64,000 bases of DNA, from positions 1 to 64,000 of the forward strand of contig NZ_PYAS01000023.1 in NCBI RefSeq assembly GCF_003014695.1, written 5' to 3'. The notes beneath the pieces were generated by a model that saw nothing but the letters and a program-made list of their open reading frames with translations, was not told the DNA's origin and ran no database searches. The translations under genes and the position numbers were made by a program. Positions 62,323 to 64,000 of this stretch are shown in pieces; positions within the stretch are counted from its first letter, which is position 1, and the number at the start of each line of letters is the position of its first letter. The stretch comes from Dyadobacter jiangsuensis (lineage in GTDB: Bacteria > Bacteroidota > Bacteroidia > Cytophagales > Spirosomataceae).

Positions 62323-63195
62323 ATGCGGATCACGGATATCATTATGGATTTTGACGGGACATGCACGGTGATCCCTGATATTTATCAAGCATTTCTCTCC
62401 GAATACCTTGCCGGATTGAACAATACCGCATTTTCGGGCAGTCCCATTATGGCCGAGGAATGGAAGGATGCCCAGGAAAAAGTAAGAATGCACTCGCCAC
62501 AGGCAGCATGGACTATTGCCTACGCACCGGCAGCGCCTGCGGCTGCGGACCCGTATATACTATCCTTTGAGGCAGCCAAGTATCTGCTGTGGAAAAAAAA
62601 TATCCAGAAGGACATTCCACAAGAGGTATTCAAGAATGCTTCTGATCGTTTTCCCGCTCCATGGCGGCCCGAGGCCAGGGAAGTATTTGAGACTTTGTTG
62701 AAGAAGAATATCAACATAACTTTTATTTCCAATTCCAGTTCCAGGACTATCACACAGCGGCTGCTGAACTTGTTCTCTGTTCAAGAACTTCCATTTGGAA
62801 TAGCGGTAAAAAGTGATGCGGCCAAATTTCGGATAGCCGAATTGCCCTGGTATTCGGCTATCTCGCAAGACGCTCAGGGATTATTTCAGGCAGTTCCTGT
62901 AACGCACAAAGATGTCGGAATCGGCCGGCCCGTATACTTGCAGCGGGCTGCGTATTTCGAGGCTATTTGTGCGGCATTTAATAATGACCTGGCAAGGTTA
63001 CCTACTACGGTTGTTTGCGGGGATATTTGGGAAATGGATCTGGCCTTGCCCTACGAGCTTGGGGCGAATATCCATTTGATAGAAAGAGCCTCCCCATTTG
63101 ACACCTACGGCTACGAGCGAAAAGCGACTTTGCAGGATACCCGAAGAGGGAAAGTCAGCAAGGATCTTGGCGGTTTGCTGGAGTGGGTTAAGTAA
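62323..63195 (+). CDS. HAD-superfamily hydrolase
   Basis: A 290-residue phosphatase-like protein. Motif I is IIMDFDGTCT (about 6-15), motif II ISNSSS, the motif III Lys lies in AVKSDAAKF, and motif IV is CGDIWEMDLALPYELG. A helical cap with the Ala/Pro-rich AYAPAAPAAADPY stretch lies between motifs I and II. Last gene of the run. It could dephosphorylate a pathway intermediate, but HAD proteins are too general to say. Confidence 0.85.
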   Translation: MRITDIIMDFDGTCTVIPDIYQAFLSEYLAGLNNTAFSGSPIMAEEWKDAQEKVRMHSPQAAWTIAYAPAAPAAADPYILSFEAAKYLLWKKNIQKDIPQEVFKNASDRFPAPWRPEAREVFETLLKKNINITFISNSSSRTITQRLLNLFSVQELPFGIAVKSDAAKFRIAELPWYSAISQDAQGLFQAVPVTHKDVGIGRPVYLQRAAYFEAICAAFNNDLARLPTTVVCGDIWEMDLALPYELGANIHLIERASPFDTYGYERKATLQDTRRGKVSKDLGGLLEWVK

Positions 63196-63656
63196 ATGTT
63201 GCAATCGGACAAGTGTCCTACTGTTCAAACGCGCTTACAAATCGATGAATCGCGCCTAGGGGCCACTGTCGTACGTTATTTTAGGAAAACGCGCCCTGAT
63301 GAGTCGGGTGTAAATCGACAGCATTACAATATTGTTCGGGGGGAGTCTCACTTTTTCCGAAGGAGTTCATTCGTCTAATATTAACCCGGCATGCCCCAAA
63401 AATCGTGATGCAATATTTCCGGTGAATTCACTCCTATAAAGTGCTCATTTAACCGGCGAAAGACCGCCTTGCCTATTGCGATGCGCCGGGAAATTCACTA
63501 CCGATACCGTTGTAATTCAGATTATTGAGGATTAAGAAATTTTGATCTTGATGCCGGAATGGCGATGTCGGACTCTTGACGGTAACTCATTTATTTGTGA
63601 TCCGAGACCTAGGAGGGAGGGTGTTTTGAATTTGTTTTGGCGCGAAAATTTTTAGA
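63196..63656. other. Non-coding region after the accessory cluster
   Basis: About 460 bp without a frame I can support. I see no terminator hairpin with a U-tract and no clear promoter. Short GC-rich stretches (near 63457-63500) suggest decayed coding sequence, but I cannot name any gene. Confidence 0.4.
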
Positions 63657-63673
63657 GAGGGTTCGAATCTCTC
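63657..63673 (+). other. tRNA T-arm-like fragment
   Basis: GAGGG-TTCGAAT-CTCTC has the exact geometry of a tRNA T-arm: 5-bp stem with one G-T pair and a 7-base loop TTCGAAT. No matching acceptor or anticodon arm precedes it, so it is not a whole tRNA. Such 3' fragments are commonly left as attachment sites by integrating elements. Confidence 0.4.
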
Positions 63674-63677
63674 CATT

Positions 63678-63860
63678 TTAGCAGGGTTTAAACGACTGTA
63701 AATCCGAGAATTGCAGGTATTTTTTATCATGCGAAAGTGACTCGATGCCAATTAGGTGCCAGTTAATCGTGCAATCACAGTGCTTAATTATGAGTCTAAA
63801 TTTTTTGACATCGATCTGGTCGGTTCCGTTCTTGGCTTTGTAGCCGCTATACTCGGCCAT
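63678..63860 (-). CDS. Possible 60-residue protein at the right edge
   Basis: ATG at 63858-63860 to a stop at 63678. The sequence (YKAKNGTDQIDVKKFRLIIKHCDCTINWHLIGIESLSHDKKYLQ) has a plausible composition with basic and hydrophobic alternation, but no family is recognised. A perfect palindrome sits 54 bp upstream, and the stop lies 4 bp from the T-arm-like fragment. Confidence 0.35.
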   Translation of the reverse strand: MAEYSGYKAKNGTDQIDVKKFRLIIKHCDCTINWHLIGIESLSHDKKYLQFSDLQSFKPC

Positions 63861-63913
63861 GAAGAACTTTTTAACGTGGATTGGAAGGTCGATCAGAATG
63901 GTTTTTTCATGTA

Positions 63914-63929
63914 TTTAGATTAATCTAAA
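63914..63929. promoter_or_regulatory. Perfect 16-bp palindrome TTTAGATTAATCTAAA
   Basis: A perfect palindrome with a further half-site-like TTAGTCTAAA at 63941-63950, upstream of the small leftward frame. This arrangement suits a dimeric repressor site. The binding protein is not known. Confidence 0.45.
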
Positions 63930-64000
63930 TTAAATATTATGTTAGTCTAAAATTATACTTTTTGTTCGACATTCGCGAATAGATGTGGCTTAAAGTTCAT

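Noticed and set aside
63196..63378. 60-residue plus-strand frame starting directly after the HAD gene
   Set aside because: No family or conserved motif; the ATG after the stop looks incidental.
63583..63676. Complete tRNA gene ending in the T-arm-like sequence
   Set aside because: No acceptor complement, D-arm or anticodon arm can be drawn upstream, so only a fragment is supported.

Overview
The window looks like chromosome of a Bacteroidota bacterium, most likely a Cytophagales member close to Dyadobacter (genus is a guess). Pointers are type IX secretion C-terminal sorting domains, an OstA-like/LptC/BamD envelope set, the recN-DUF4835-coaBC-rpoZ-bamD order, a Rho with a long acidic/proline-rich insert, weak Shine-Dalgarno sequences, and several promoters of the Bacteroidota form TTG-N16-20-TAnnTTTG. 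I see no rRNA, complete tRNA or CRISPR array.

Layout. 1-493: a Crp/Fnr-like regulator gene interrupted by what looks like the end of an IS21-type element. 559-2664: secreted GH36-like alpha-galactosidase. 2840-6493: oxidative pentose phosphate operon gnd-zwf-pgl. 6662-7678: a 58-residue two-helix membrane protein followed by an SPFH protein. 7713-10474: ABC transporter operon with its own YtrA-type GntR regulator and an operator over the start site. 10593-13539: cysteine desulfurase, XdhC and MocA-like nucleotidyltransferase, with no molybdoenzyme genes nearby. 13719-16280: a reduced DAB-like pair in which the DabA homologue has lost the whole zinc active-site core. 16586-25359: peroxiredoxin, membrane proteins, an outer-membrane receptor, an orphan 4-helix-bundle sensor, a lipoprotein, HtpG and an HhH protein. 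25477-41388: housekeeping block (rho, coaX, lptC, cytochrome c/SCO, recN, coaBC, rpoZ, bamD, OstA-like protein, tilS). 41662-50239: two giant tandem paralogous T9SS-exported proteins. 50584-63195: eleven co-directional genes forming the main accessory region. 63196-64000: mostly non-coding, with a tRNA T-arm-like fragment and a perfect palindrome.

The accessory region begins with a trypsin-like protease fused to a phospholipase-D-like region, a second trypsin-like protease and a small protein that may share a domain with both. It continues as a tightly spaced run: a FAD-sorbitol-dehydrogenase-type small subunit, a GMC flavoprotein with a 3Fe-4S cysteine motif, a VioB-type ferritin-like protein, an ABM monooxygenase, an unrecognised 343-residue protein, a tandem Dabb protein, a bicovalent-FAD BBE oxidase and a HAD hydrolase. 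This reads as an oxidative small-molecule pathway without a scaffold-building synthase. I do not recognise it as a described system. It and the core-less DAB pair are the best candidates for new biology here.
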